DNA of 64,000 nucleotides from Singulisphaera sp. GP187 (GTDB lineage: Bacteria > Planctomycetota > Phycisphaerae > Phycisphaerales > SM1A02): NCBI GenBank assembly GCA_945869475.1, contig CAMBOV010000006.1:1-64000 (forward strand). The letters are read 5' to 3'. The translations under genes were made by a program, and so were the position numbers. Numbering within the stretch: position 1 is the first letter of the stretch; each line of letters starts with the position of its first letter. Positions 27,902 to 36,520 of this stretch are shown piece by piece. The notes below the pieces were generated by a model, which was not told the DNA's origin, ran no database searches, and saw only the letters and a list, made by a program, of their open reading frames with translations.

Positions 27902-29119
27902 TCACTTGGGAATTGCCGCGGTCAACACCTTCGGCGCGCCGCGCGTGATGAGAATGTCATCTTCAATGCGCACGCCGAGTGATTCTTCTGGGATGTAGAT
28001 GCCAGGTTCGATCGTGATCACCATCCCCGCCTCGAGGGGAGTCGCTGGATCGGCGTCGTGCACTTCGAGTCCGAGATGGTGTCCGATGCCGTGGATGAAA
28101 AAGTCGCCGAATCCTGCAGCAACAATAACTTTTCGCGCGGCTCCATCGACATCGCTCATCTTCGCGCCGACGCGAGCTGCCTTGATCGCAGCGATCTGCG
28201 CCTTGAGCACGGTGTCGTACACGACTTGCTGTCGTGCCGAAAATCGTCCAGAGACTGCGAAGGTGCGGGTGACATCGGCTGCGTATCCACCAAAGCTTGC
28301 TCCCGAGTCGAGAACGAGCAACTCACCTGGCGCGATGGGACTCTTGTTCGCGTGGTAGTGCAACACGGTCGCGTTGAATCCGCTTCCTGCGATCGTTCGG
28401 TAGGCCGTCTCGCGCGCGCCTGCTGACTTGTAGGCATGCTCGACCGCTTCTTGCACGTCGAACTCGGTGTGTCCTGCACGGGCCGCGCGAAGTGCCGCTG
28501 CGAATCCGCTGGCCGTGATGTCGGCGGCGCGTTGCATGAGTGCGACTTCGGCACTGCTCTTCACGGCGCGCATCGCGGGCACGAGATGCGAGAGGTCGGT
28601 GATCGTCGCGCCGGGAATGCGTGCAGCACTCTCACGAAAGATCGCGAGATCTGGCGAGAGTGGCGATGTGTGTGCGGCAAGCGGATGCAAGCACGCAAAG
28701 CGTTTCGCACGCTTCGCGCTCTCGAGCAGAAAGCGCGAGAACGAATTCGTGCGCAGGATCGTCGCGATTCCGTACTGCGCCTTGAGATCAGTCGAGAGGG
28801 GCGCGCGAAAGCCATCCCATCGTTCGAGCTCTGGATTCAATGGCCGAAGAAACAGTTGCACCCGCTTGGCCTTCACAGGATGCGTCGGATCGAGCAACAG
28901 CATCGCTCCCGATTCATCCGTGACTCCCGTGAGATATTCGAAGTGCGCATGTGGACGCCAACTCTGCGAGAGTGACGGATCGGCGTCGCCAGCCAGGATC
29001 AGACCCAGCGCGCTGCCATCTTTCTTGAGTTGCGCGAGCACTCGTTCGCGCCGACCTGCATATTCACTGACCGAAACTGCAAGAGTCGGTTTCGAAAGTC
29101 TCGCCATCTTGAGTGCCAT
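27902..29119 (-). CDS. pepP: Xaa-Pro aminopeptidase (M24B)
   Basis: This 405-residue 'pita-bread' metallopeptidase cleaves N-terminal residues that precede proline. The aminopeptidase P N-domain has HAHFEYLTGVTDESGAMLLL. Metal ligands are in VLDSGASFGGYAADVTRTF (two Asp), GIGHHLGLEVHD (His), and the two Glu in TIEPGIYIPEESLGVRIEDDILIT. MALKM gives two possible ATGs four codons apart. It follows phhA by 2 bases and is probably in the same transcript. Confidence 0.92.
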   Translation of the reverse strand: MALKMARLSKPTLAVSVSEYAGRRERVLAQLKKDGSALGLILAGDADPSLSQSWRPHAHFEYLTGVTDESGAMLLLDPTHPVKAKRVQLFLRPLNPELERWDGFRAPLSTDLKAQYGIATILRTNSFSRFLLESAKRAKRFACLHPLAAHTSPLSPDLAIFRESAARIPGATITDLSHLVPAMRAVKSSAEVALMQRAADITASGFAAALRAARAGHTEFDVQEAVEHAYKSAGARETAYRTIAGSGFNATVLHYHANKSPIAPGELLVLDSGASFGGYAADVTRTFAVSGRFSARQQVVYDTVLKAQIAAIKAARVGAKMSDVDGAARKVIVAAGFGDFFIHGIGHHLGLEVHDADPATPLEAGMVITIEPGIYIPEESLGVRIEDDILITRGAPKVLTAAIPK

Positions 29120-29121
29120 CG

Positions 29122-29997
29122 TTAGACCCTCGCCGTGGCCGTGCCACTCAGAAGTCGCTGCGCGTAGGTGTTCATCGCCTCGCGCAATTGATCAAAGCTC
29201 TCGAGCACATACAGGATCGGCTGGTAGTGATCGATCTCGAACGGTGTTGAGCAGACCGTTTCAAGATCGAATGGTCGCCGCTCGACCTCTGGACTCTCGA
29301 GCGCATGACGGCTCTCGCCGGGGCTTGAGATGAGTCCAGATCCATAGAGCTTCACTTTCCCACCTTCGCGGATCAATCCAAATTCGACGGTGAACCAGAA
29401 GAGTCGCGAGAGTCGTTCGATATGCGCCGGATCTTCTGTGGTCGAAGCGGCGAGACCGTACGTCTGCAAGAAGTCAGCAAATATTGGATCGGCGTGCAGC
29501 GGCACGTGACCAAACACATCGTGAAAAATGTCCGGCTCAGGCAGGTAATCGAGTGATTCTTTGGGACGAATCACAACCGTCGTTGGAAACTCGCGTCGCG
29601 CGAGGCAGGCGAAGAATGCTTTCGCGGGCAGATAGCCGGGCACTGCGCGGCTTTGCCATCCAGTGAGTTGCTTGAGATAGGTATTGATTGATTGAGGTCC
29701 CTCGAGATACGGGATGTGCTCGCGCACGAGGCGAATCGACCGTGCCCCAGTGAGGTAGACATTCGATGCGCATGAGTCGAGATAGTTCATTTGACGGTCG
29801 AAGAGCGTCTGCCAGCACTCTTGATTCTCAGCGGTGTATCCCGCGTAGTGCTGTGCGACGTAGATGCGCGAGATCTCGTCGTATCCAGGCTCGCCGAAGT
29901 GGTTGGCGTAGTGTTGCGCCGCGACTCCCTCGGGTCCATCGATCATCGCGCTATTCAAACTGCCTGCGAACTTTTGTTTTCCGTCGTGTTGTGCCAT
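29122..29997 (-). CDS. phhA: Phenylalanine 4-hydroxylase
   Basis: This 291-residue iron and pterin-dependent hydroxylase converts phenylalanine to tyrosine. Iron ligands are the two His of FHDVFGHVPLHADP and the Glu in FWFTVEFGLIREGG. YLPEPDIFHDVFGHVP and LYGSGLISSPGES are conserved blocks. It has no regulatory ACT domain, as in bacterial forms. It lies between an unknown gene (20 bases upstream) and pepP (2 bases downstream) on the same strand. Its pterin-recycling partner (PCD) is not in the window. Confidence 0.95.
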   Translation of the reverse strand: MAQHDGKQKFAGSLNSAMIDGPEGVAAQHYANHFGEPGYDEISRIYVAQHYAGYTAENQECWQTLFDRQMNYLDSCASNVYLTGARSIRLVREHIPYLEGPQSINTYLKQLTGWQSRAVPGYLPAKAFFACLARREFPTTVVIRPKESLDYLPEPDIFHDVFGHVPLHADPIFADFLQTYGLAASTTEDPAHIERLSRLFWFTVEFGLIREGGKVKLYGSGLISSPGESRHALESPEVERRPFDLETVCSTPFEIDHYQPILYVLESFDQLREAMNTYAQRLLSGTATARV

Positions 29998-30017
29998 AGG
30001 TGTTCTCTCTGGTGAGT

Positions 30018-30644
30018 CTAGGTGCTCTGTGTGAGTGACTTGAGCGCCTCGAGGGCCGTGGTCTCATCCGAAATCACGCATTCGGCGGGGGCGCGCAGTC
30101 GCAGGACGTCGAACTGTCGGCGAACGTCGAGTCCAGTCGCGTCGACGCCGACAACCAGCGCGTTCTCAGCATCGGCGTGAAACTGCGCGAAGATCGCTGC
30201 GCTCACGCCATCGCGTTTGGTGCGATTGATCGTGCGGCAGATCGCCGATTCATCCGTCGCAAGAACGTTTGGACGCAGAAAAACCTCGCCGTCGATGAAG
30301 TAGCCGCGAAACTTCACAGCGTCGATGGTGATATGCGCCCAATTCACATCGGGCGGATCACCGTGGTAGGTGCGCCAGCGATCGGCGCATCCGTTGGCAT
30401 CCTCACGCTCGTCGAATTTCTCGAGCGAGACCATCAGGTGCAGATCATTCTCTCCATCATCTGGAAGTTCGAGCACTGTGTCGGCCGCCATCAGCATCGC
30501 GACCATCACCGAGGCGACGAATGTGCCGTCGGGCATCGGAGCGATCTTGATTGCGACGCGCTCGCCGTCAAACCGAAGAAATCCAGACAAGTGCCCACGC
30601 AACCATTGGTAGGCATCTTCTTCGATCGCGAGATCATTTTCCAT
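30018..30644 (-). CDS. Conserved hypothetical protein
   Basis: The 208-residue protein is acidic and has no signal peptide, membrane helix or recognised catalytic motif. It begins MENDLAIEEDAYQWLRGHLSGF; a YbjN-like or sensory-chaperone-like alpha/beta fold is possible but not shown. Internal features are ELPDDGENDLHLMVSLEKFD and two segments of alternating hydrophobic residues. It is the first gene of a minus-strand run with phhA and pepP, and its start lies 65 bases from the divergent aroDE start. Function unknown. Confidence 0.6.
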   Translation of the reverse strand: MENDLAIEEDAYQWLRGHLSGFLRFDGERVAIKIAPMPDGTFVASVMVAMLMAADTVLELPDDGENDLHLMVSLEKFDEREDANGCADRWRTYHGDPPDVNWAHITIDAVKFRGYFIDGEVFLRPNVLATDESAICRTINRTKRDGVSAAIFAQFHADAENALVVGVDATGLDVRRQFDVLRLRAPAECVISDETTALEALKSLTQST

Positions 30645-30709
30645 TCCGCGATGCTATCGACGGCGCGCGAGCGCCGACACACTTTGGGCGCAGGCGTACC
30701 CTAGGCATC

Positions 30710-32278
30710 GTGACGTTTATCGCGGTTGCAATTCCCGTCGCACGTGCAGACTCGGTCACTCGTGCGCTCGACTGCGCTCGACTCGCCCGCTCGCAGGGAG
30801 CTGACCTCGTCGAGTGGCGGGTTGACACTCTCGCAGAAGATCCAAGCGGTCCGGCGGCGGTCGCGAGACTCGTTGCCGAGTCGCCGCTTCCATGCATCGT
30901 GACTGTGCGAGACGAGAGTGAAGGCGGATCGTTCGCAGGGAGCGACGAAGAACGCATCGCGATGTGGCAGGCGGCGAACGCAGCCAATGCGAGTTGTGCC
31001 TACATCGATGTTGAGCTCTCGACCTATCACACGCGCCAGCCAATTCAAGACGCGGTGAAAGCGATCGCACACGCAGGCGAGCGGCCGGCTGAAGATCGCC
31101 CGAGGGTGATCCTCTCTTTTCATGACTTTCGGGGACGCCCCGCTGGTCTCTCGTCGCGGGTTGCGGAGATGTGGGCCGATCCGGGAAGCACAATTTCGAA
31201 GATCGTCTGGACCGCGCGAACGGCACGCGACAATCTCGAGGCCTTCGAATTGCTCGCGGGGCGCGCAAAGCCGACCATCGCCCTCTGTATGGGAGAGCAT
31301 GGATTGATGAGTCGCGTGCTTGCGCCGAAGTTCGGTGGATTTCTGACCTACGCGCGCGCCGACGACCACGGCACCGCACCGGGGCAGCCGACGATTCACG
31401 AGCTCATCGACGAGTGGAACTTTCGCGCGATCACTGCGCGAACGAAGGTCTATGCAGTTGTGGGGCATCCCATCTCTCACTCGCGTTCACCCGCTGTTCA
31501 CAATGCGTGGTTTCGCGCGGCGAACGTCGATGCACGCCTCTTCGCCATCAGCGTCGCGCCGATGTGGGAGGCGTTCAAGGCAACACTTGCCGAGATGTTT
31601 GGCTCGTCGCTTCTCGATTTCTATGGAGCCTCGATCACGCTTCCGCACAAGGAGCATGCGATTCGCCTCGTCGATGAGTCGGGCGGCACAGTCGATGCGC
31701 GCGCGCGGCGCATCGGTGCCGCCAACACAATCACTCGCGCAGCGGATGGCACACTCGTGGCATCCAACACAGACGCCGATGCAGTCGTCGAAGCAGTCGG
31801 CGCAGCGAACATTGCTGGCAAGCGCATCCTCGTGCTCGGCGCAGGAGGTGCCGCGCGCGCTGCGGCATGCGGGCTCGCGTTCGCAGGTGGATCTGTGGTG
31901 ATCGCGAACCGCACCTCGAGCCGCGCGACGCGCGTCGCCGAAGAACTTGCCACGGCGCAGGACGATTTCCCCGCGCTCGATGTCCACGCTCAGTCGCTCG
32001 CATCACTTGCCACGCAACAGTTCGACGTCATCGTCAACTGCACAAGCGCCGGCATGCAGGGGGGTGAGGCGCGAAGCGAGAACCCACTTCCTTGTGGCGT
32101 GAAACTTGACGAACGAACGATTGTCATGGACGCCGTCTACACACCGGCGCAGACTCCACTCTTGATACATGCCGCGAGTTGCGGCTCGGTGTGCGTCACG
32201 GGCGAGGCGATGTTTCTCGCGCAAGCTCGCCGGCAGTTCGAACTCTGGACGGGTTCGCCACCTCCATCCTCTCTCTAG
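30710..32278 (+). CDS. aroDE: Bifunctional 3-dehydroquinate dehydratase/shikimate dehydrogenase
   Basis: The GTG at 30710 starts a 522-residue fusion. An in-frame extension upstream overlaps the opposite gene. The N-terminal half (1-235) is a type I dehydroquinase with VEWRVDTL, ILSFHDFRGRP (catalytic His) and ISKIVWTART (Schiff-base Lys). The C-terminal half is shikimate dehydrogenase with VVGHPISHSRSPAVHNAWF, YGASITLPHKEHAI, NTDADAV and the nucleotide loop LGAGGAARAAACGLA. Such fusions make two consecutive shikimate steps. aroC starts 10 bases after the stop. Confidence 0.93.
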   Translation: MTFIAVAIPVARADSVTRALDCARLARSQGADLVEWRVDTLAEDPSGPAAVARLVAESPLPCIVTVRDESEGGSFAGSDEERIAMWQAANAANASCAYIDVELSTYHTRQPIQDAVKAIAHAGERPAEDRPRVILSFHDFRGRPAGLSSRVAEMWADPGSTISKIVWTARTARDNLEAFELLAGRAKPTIALCMGEHGLMSRVLAPKFGGFLTYARADDHGTAPGQPTIHELIDEWNFRAITARTKVYAVVGHPISHSRSPAVHNAWFRAANVDARLFAISVAPMWEAFKATLAEMFGSSLLDFYGASITLPHKEHAIRLVDESGGTVDARARRIGAANTITRAADGTLVASNTDADAVVEAVGAANIAGKRILVLGAGGAARAAACGLAFAGGSVVIANRTSSRATRVAEELATAQDDFPALDVHAQSLASLATQQFDVIVNCTSAGMQGGEARSENPLPCGVKLDERTIVMDAVYTPAQTPLLIHAASCGSVCVTGEAMFLAQARRQFELWTGSPPPSSL

Positions 32279-32288
32279 CATCGCACGC

Positions 32289-33455
32289 ATGTCGCAACTG
32301 ACCTACCGAACCGCTGGCGAATCGCATGGACCAACTCTGATCGCACTCATTGAAGGGATGCCATCGGGTGTCGCGATCGATCACACATTTATCGACGCAG
32401 AACTGCAGCGTCGCCAAGGGGGTTATGGTCGCGGCGCGCGACAACGCATCGAGAGTGATCGCGCTGTGTTTCTCTCAGGACTCCGCCACGGTGAAACCAT
32501 TGGATCGCCCATCGCCGTGCAGATTGCCAACGCTGATTCGCGTATGGAGGATGATGAAAAGACCCCGCCGGTCTTTCGTCCGCGACCTGGACACGCCGAT
32601 CTTGCGGGAAGCATTAAGTGGTTGACGACCGATTGCCGCGCGACCCTTGAGCGGGCGAGCGCTCGCGAGACTGCCGCGCGAACGGCGGCTGGATCGCTCG
32701 CACAGTGCTTGCTTCGCGCCTTCGGCATCGAGTGCTTTGGATTTGTACGAGGCGCGCTCGCAACGACGAGCGCAGTTGAGCCGACGCAGGCAACACTCGA
32801 AGCACTGCGCATGGAGCGCGAGGCGAGCGAGGTCTACTGCCCCGATGTGAGCGCATCCGCTGCAATTGTTGAGTCGATTCATCAAGCGAAGATCGACAAG
32901 GACACCGTTGGGGGCATCTGTGAAGTGCACGTCTTTGGTGTGGTGCCAGGGCTCGGCTCGTGCGCGAGTTGTGATCTGCGACTCGATGCGCGACTTGCGA
33001 TGGCCGTGATGGGAATCCAAGCATTCAAGTCGGTGGAGATTGGTCTTGGACACGAAGTTGCTCGTCGCACCGGCAGTCAAGTGCACGATGCGATTCACTT
33101 CGATGCGGCACGACGTGGTGAGTCACACCTCGGATTCGTGCGCCCGACCAACAATGCAGGTGGACTTGAAGGTGGAATGACCAACGGCATGCCCATCGTT
33201 GTGCGCGGCGCGATGAAGCCGATCTCGACGCTTCTGCGCGGACTGCCAAGCGTCGACCTTCGGACGAATGAACCGAGCCAGAGTCAGTACGAACGGTCTG
33301 ACATCAGCGCGATCGCAGCGGCGAGCGTTGTCATGCAGAGCGTTGTCGCGTTCGAAGTCGCACGCGCCCTGCGTGAGAAGTTCGGCGGCGATTCACTCAA
33401 TGAAATGCGCGCGAATTACGAGGGTTTTCTGGCTGCTGCGCGTCGACTTGCGTGA
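32289..33455 (+). CDS. aroC: Chorismate synthase
   Basis: The 388-residue enzyme makes chorismate from 5-enolpyruvylshikimate 3-phosphate with reduced FMN. Signature blocks are RTAGESHGPTLIALIEGMPSG (first motif), QRRQGGYGRGARQRIESD (flavin site), and GESHLGFVRPTNNAGGLEGGMTNG-like sequence around residue 290 (split here), with VAFEVARALREKFGGDS near the end. The ATG at 32289 gives a normal length. It is the second gene of the aroDE-aroC operon. Confidence 0.95.
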   Translation: MSQLTYRTAGESHGPTLIALIEGMPSGVAIDHTFIDAELQRRQGGYGRGARQRIESDRAVFLSGLRHGETIGSPIAVQIANADSRMEDDEKTPPVFRPRPGHADLAGSIKWLTTDCRATLERASARETAARTAAGSLAQCLLRAFGIECFGFVRGALATTSAVEPTQATLEALRMEREASEVYCPDVSASAAIVESIHQAKIDKDTVGGICEVHVFGVVPGLGSCASCDLRLDARLAMAVMGIQAFKSVEIGLGHEVARRTGSQVHDAIHFDAARRGESHLGFVRPTNNAGGLEGGMTNGMPIVVRGAMKPISTLLRGLPSVDLRTNEPSQSQYERSDISAIAAASVVMQSVVAFEVARALREKFGGDSLNEMRANYEGFLAAARRLA

Positions 33456-33465
33456 GGCGAGACGC

Positions 33466-34491
33466 TCAGGGAATCAACTTCTTCCAGGCGAGATCATCCA
33501 AGGTCATCGTGAGCTTCGCCTCGTCTTGCACCATCGCGAGCGCGGTCGCCATCGCACTAAAAGTCTTTGGATCGATCTTCTTCTCTCCCTTGCCACCACC
33601 CGCTGCCATCATTCCAACCATCGAGAAGAGACTGCGCGTTGTACTCGCCCACGCTGAATTGAACTCTCCCGCAGCTTCCTTGGTCTCGAATGTCATCGCG
33701 GTGCACATCGTGGGATTCGATCCGAAACCGATCGACGCGGAAATCGAACTGAGCTTGGTGAGCGGTTCGATGAATCCGCCGAGGAACATCGCCATTCCTG
33801 ACTCGTCGCTTTCGAGCGCCGTCGCACAGGCTTCTCGAACTTCAGCGGTGACGCGCATTCCAACCGAGACCGCACTGGGCGCAAGCGCGTTGAGCGCGAC
33901 ATCGAGTTGTCGTGCGCCGCTGATATCTGGCACTGCGGGAAGCGTTTGACTCGCGTCTGCCTTGAGCCAATACCAACCCTGACCGAGACTCTCGACCATA
34001 ACCGCGACATTGAATGCCCTGCCGACGAGACTCTGAATGTCTGATTGCGAACGGGTGCTATTGGTCTGCACGAGAATCATGATGCCATCCTGTTCGATCG
34101 GAAGCGCCGTCATAGTCTCTGGCATCGTCGAAGCCGCTGTGCCGTCGGCGAGGATGTAGACCGCCTTCGCATTGATCTGACGCATCGCTGCCATCGTTTC
34201 GTCGAGCCGCCGCATCTCTTCATTCTTCGCTGGATCGAACTCTGCCGACTGCTCAGTGAGCATCTGCGCCCCCTGCGCGAGTTGTGGAATGGTCGACTTC
34301 GACAGCATCGGGGCGAACGAGTCGACGCTCTGGCGAAGCGACTCGCTGCTGAGTCCACTGGTCGAGATGCGCACGACTGCCGCCGTTGTTGAACTCACCG
34401 CGACGGCTGGAAGAGCGTCTGAGACTCCGCACGCAGTCAGAGCAGAGAGAGTGATCGAGACGAGAGCCGCGCAGATTGGTGTGATGTTCAT
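33466..34491 (-). CDS. Lipoprotein of unknown function
   Basis: The 341-residue protein begins with a lipoprotein signal peptide (ICAALVSITLSALTACG, lipid Cys at 21). The rest has long helical stretches rich in Ser, Thr, Met and Ala and no recognised catalytic motif. Two regions (QSLVGRAFNVAVMVESLGQGWYWLKAD and TFETKEAAGEFNSAW) suggest alternating strands and helices. Planctomycetes have many lipoproteins of this size with unknown roles. It converges with aroC (10 bases apart) and is divergent from asnB. Confidence 0.65.
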   Translation of the reverse strand: MNITPICAALVSITLSALTACGVSDALPAVAVSSTTAAVVRISTSGLSSESLRQSVDSFAPMLSKSTIPQLAQGAQMLTEQSAEFDPAKNEEMRRLDETMAAMRQINAKAVYILADGTAASTMPETMTALPIEQDGIMILVQTNSTRSQSDIQSLVGRAFNVAVMVESLGQGWYWLKADASQTLPAVPDISGARQLDVALNALAPSAVSVGMRVTAEVREACATALESDESGMAMFLGGFIEPLTKLSSISASIGFGSNPTMCTAMTFETKEAAGEFNSAWASTTRSLFSMVGMMAAGGGKGEKKIDPKTFSAMATALAMVQDEAKLTMTLDDLAWKKLIP

Positions 34492-34539
34492 CGGTGAAGG
34501 CTAGCACGAGGCGTTAGACGCAACTCGTATGCTCTCTGT

Positions 34540-36444
34540 ATGTGCGGCATTGCGGGCTTCATCGATCGATGCGGTCATCCACGTGATGCGCCAGAGCGTT
34601 TGCGTGCGATGGGAGCGCAATTGGCGCATCGCGGTCCCGATGATGGCGGACTCTGGTGGGATGAGACAGGACAGATCGGATTCTCCCACCGTCGACTCTC
34701 GATCATTGACCTCTCAGGAGCGGGACATCAGCCGATGGCGAGCGCCTCCGGTCGATTCATGCTCATTTTCAACGGCGAGATTTACAACGCGCCTGCGTTG
34801 CGTGCCGAGCTGATGACGCGCGAAGTGCGCGAGTGGCGCGGACACAGCGACAGTGAGGTGATGCTCGCTGCGTTTGAGGCGTGGGGAGTCGTTGATGCGA
34901 CCAAACGTTTCGATGGAATGTTCGCGTACGCGCTCTACGACTTCACCGCGCAGATGCTGTATCTCGTTCGCGACCGAATCGGTAAGAAGCCCTTGTACTG
35001 CGGGTGGATCGGACAGACCTTCGCCTTCGCAAGTGAACTCGACGCCTTGCGTGCATTGCCAGGACCGCCCCTCGAGATCAACCGTGATGCACTCGCCGCA
35101 ATGCTGCGATTCGGGCACGTACCTGGTCCGTTGTCGATTTACCACGGCATTTCGAAACTCCCTCCAGGTCAGATCGCGTCGATGCACGTGACGAAGACTC
35201 TCGCGCTCGGAACGCCGCCAACGTGTGAGACCTACTGGAGCGCCGCCGACATCGCAGAGGCTGGATTCGACCATCCACTGCCCCAAGCAACGATCACGCT
35301 CGTCGATCAACTCGACGCGCACCTCGAACGGGCAGTGCGAGCACGAATGGTCAGTGACGTTCCGCTCGGTGCGTTTCTCTCAGGAGGCATCGATAGCGCG
35401 CTCGTCGTCGCGATGATGTCGCGCATCAGCGAAATGCCCGTCGAGACATTCACCATCGGCTTCGACGATGCACGCTACGACGAGAGTGAAGAGGCGCTCG
35501 CGGTCTCGCGCGCGCTTGGCACGAAGCATAATCATGTGAGTGCGTCGGCCCGTGATGCGATGGCGATGGTTCCATCGCTCTGCAAGATCTACGACGAGCC
35601 TTTCGCCGATAGCAGCCAGATTCCAACGGCGATGTTGAGTGTGCTCGCGCGCTCTCGTGTCACCGTCGCACTCTCTGGCGATGGAGGCGACGAGGTCTTC
35701 GGCGGATATGACCGCCACGTCTTTGCTCCCAAGATTTTCAAGATGGCGCAGTACGCGTCACTCCCGGTGCGGCAGCTCTTCGCGGGGCTCTTGCGTGACC
35801 ATGGACGAGTCGAAAGGTTCACTCGAATCGCCTCGATCATCGAATCACCTACGTTTGATGGTGTCTACGGCGCGCTTTCCTCGACCAGCGATCGCTGTGA
35901 CGGACTCGTGATCGGTGCGAGAGTCACGGCTGGCCAGGGAGCGAACGCCCTTTTCAGCACGAGGCTCACCGATCCAACTGCGCAGATGATGCAGCGCGAT
36001 CTGGTCTCGTATCTCGTCGACGACATCTTGGTCAAAGTGGACCGCGCCTCGATGGCGGTCGGCCTTGAAGTGCGTTCGCCTCTTCTCGATCACCATCTCA
36101 TCGAGTGGGCATGGCGGCTGCCGATGCGTGCCAAAGTGGGGCGATCACGCGGCAAACTCATCGCGCGCGAGCTCGCGCACTCTCTCGTGCCGGGGCTGAG
36201 CTCAAAGCGCCGCAAACGCGGATTTGGCGTACCCCTTACCGATTGGCTGCGCACCGATCTGCGCCCGTGGGCAGAAGAGTTGCTGAGTGTCGATCGACTC
36301 ACGCGCGATGGATTTCTCGATCCAAAGGCCGTGCGTGGGCTGTGGGCTGAACTGCTTGCTGGCCGCGAGAATGATCGCCACCTCGTGTGGGCGATCCTGA
36401 TGTTTCAGAGTTGGCTGAACACGACGCGCGCCGGGCGCGGCTAA
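34540..36444 (+). CDS. asnB: Asparagine synthase (glutamine-hydrolysing)
   Basis: This 634-residue protein starts MCGIAGFID with Cys2 as the glutaminase nucleophile. The glutaminase domain has AHRGPDDGG, GFSHRRLSIIDLSGAGHQPM and FNGEIYN. The synthetase domain has the ATP-pyrophosphatase loop LSGGIDSALV (about residue 285) and LLDHHLIEWAWRLPM. It makes asparagine from aspartate, or aminates a sugar or other acid in a surface-polymer cluster. The adjacent flippase gene is consistent with the latter, but no glycosyltransferase is in the window. Its TAA stop lies inside the 29-bp repeat. Confidence 0.93.
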   Translation: MCGIAGFIDRCGHPRDAPERLRAMGAQLAHRGPDDGGLWWDETGQIGFSHRRLSIIDLSGAGHQPMASASGRFMLIFNGEIYNAPALRAELMTREVREWRGHSDSEVMLAAFEAWGVVDATKRFDGMFAYALYDFTAQMLYLVRDRIGKKPLYCGWIGQTFAFASELDALRALPGPPLEINRDALAAMLRFGHVPGPLSIYHGISKLPPGQIASMHVTKTLALGTPPTCETYWSAADIAEAGFDHPLPQATITLVDQLDAHLERAVRARMVSDVPLGAFLSGGIDSALVVAMMSRISEMPVETFTIGFDDARYDESEEALAVSRALGTKHNHVSASARDAMAMVPSLCKIYDEPFADSSQIPTAMLSVLARSRVTVALSGDGGDEVFGGYDRHVFAPKIFKMAQYASLPVRQLFAGLLRDHGRVERFTRIASIIESPTFDGVYGALSSTSDRCDGLVIGARVTAGQGANALFSTRLTDPTAQMMQRDLVSYLVDDILVKVDRASMAVGLEVRSPLLDHHLIEWAWRLPMRAKVGRSRGKLIARELAHSLVPGLSSKRRKRGFGVPLTDWLRTDLRPWAEELLSVDRLTRDGFLDPKAVRGLWAELLAGRENDRHLVWAILMFQSWLNTTRAGRG

Positions 36445-36520
36445 TGCTGCAGGGGCCAGTGCAGCATGGCTAATGCTGCAGGGGATTGTGCAGCATGGCT
36501 AATGCTGCAGGGGATTGTGC
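36439..36520. repeat. 29-bp tandem repeat (2.8 copies) across the convergent asnB and flippase stops
   Basis: Units at 36439-36467 and 36468-36496 and a partial third at 36497-36520 share GGCTAATGCTGCAGGGG. ATGCTGCA pairs with TGCAGCAT in units 1 and 2, so hairpins can form. The asnB stop (TAA, 36442-36444) is in unit 1 and the flippase stop (TAG on the minus strand, 36499-36501) in unit 3. Each unit thus contains both stops, as though one junction had been copied. No U-tract is present. Confidence 0.87.
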
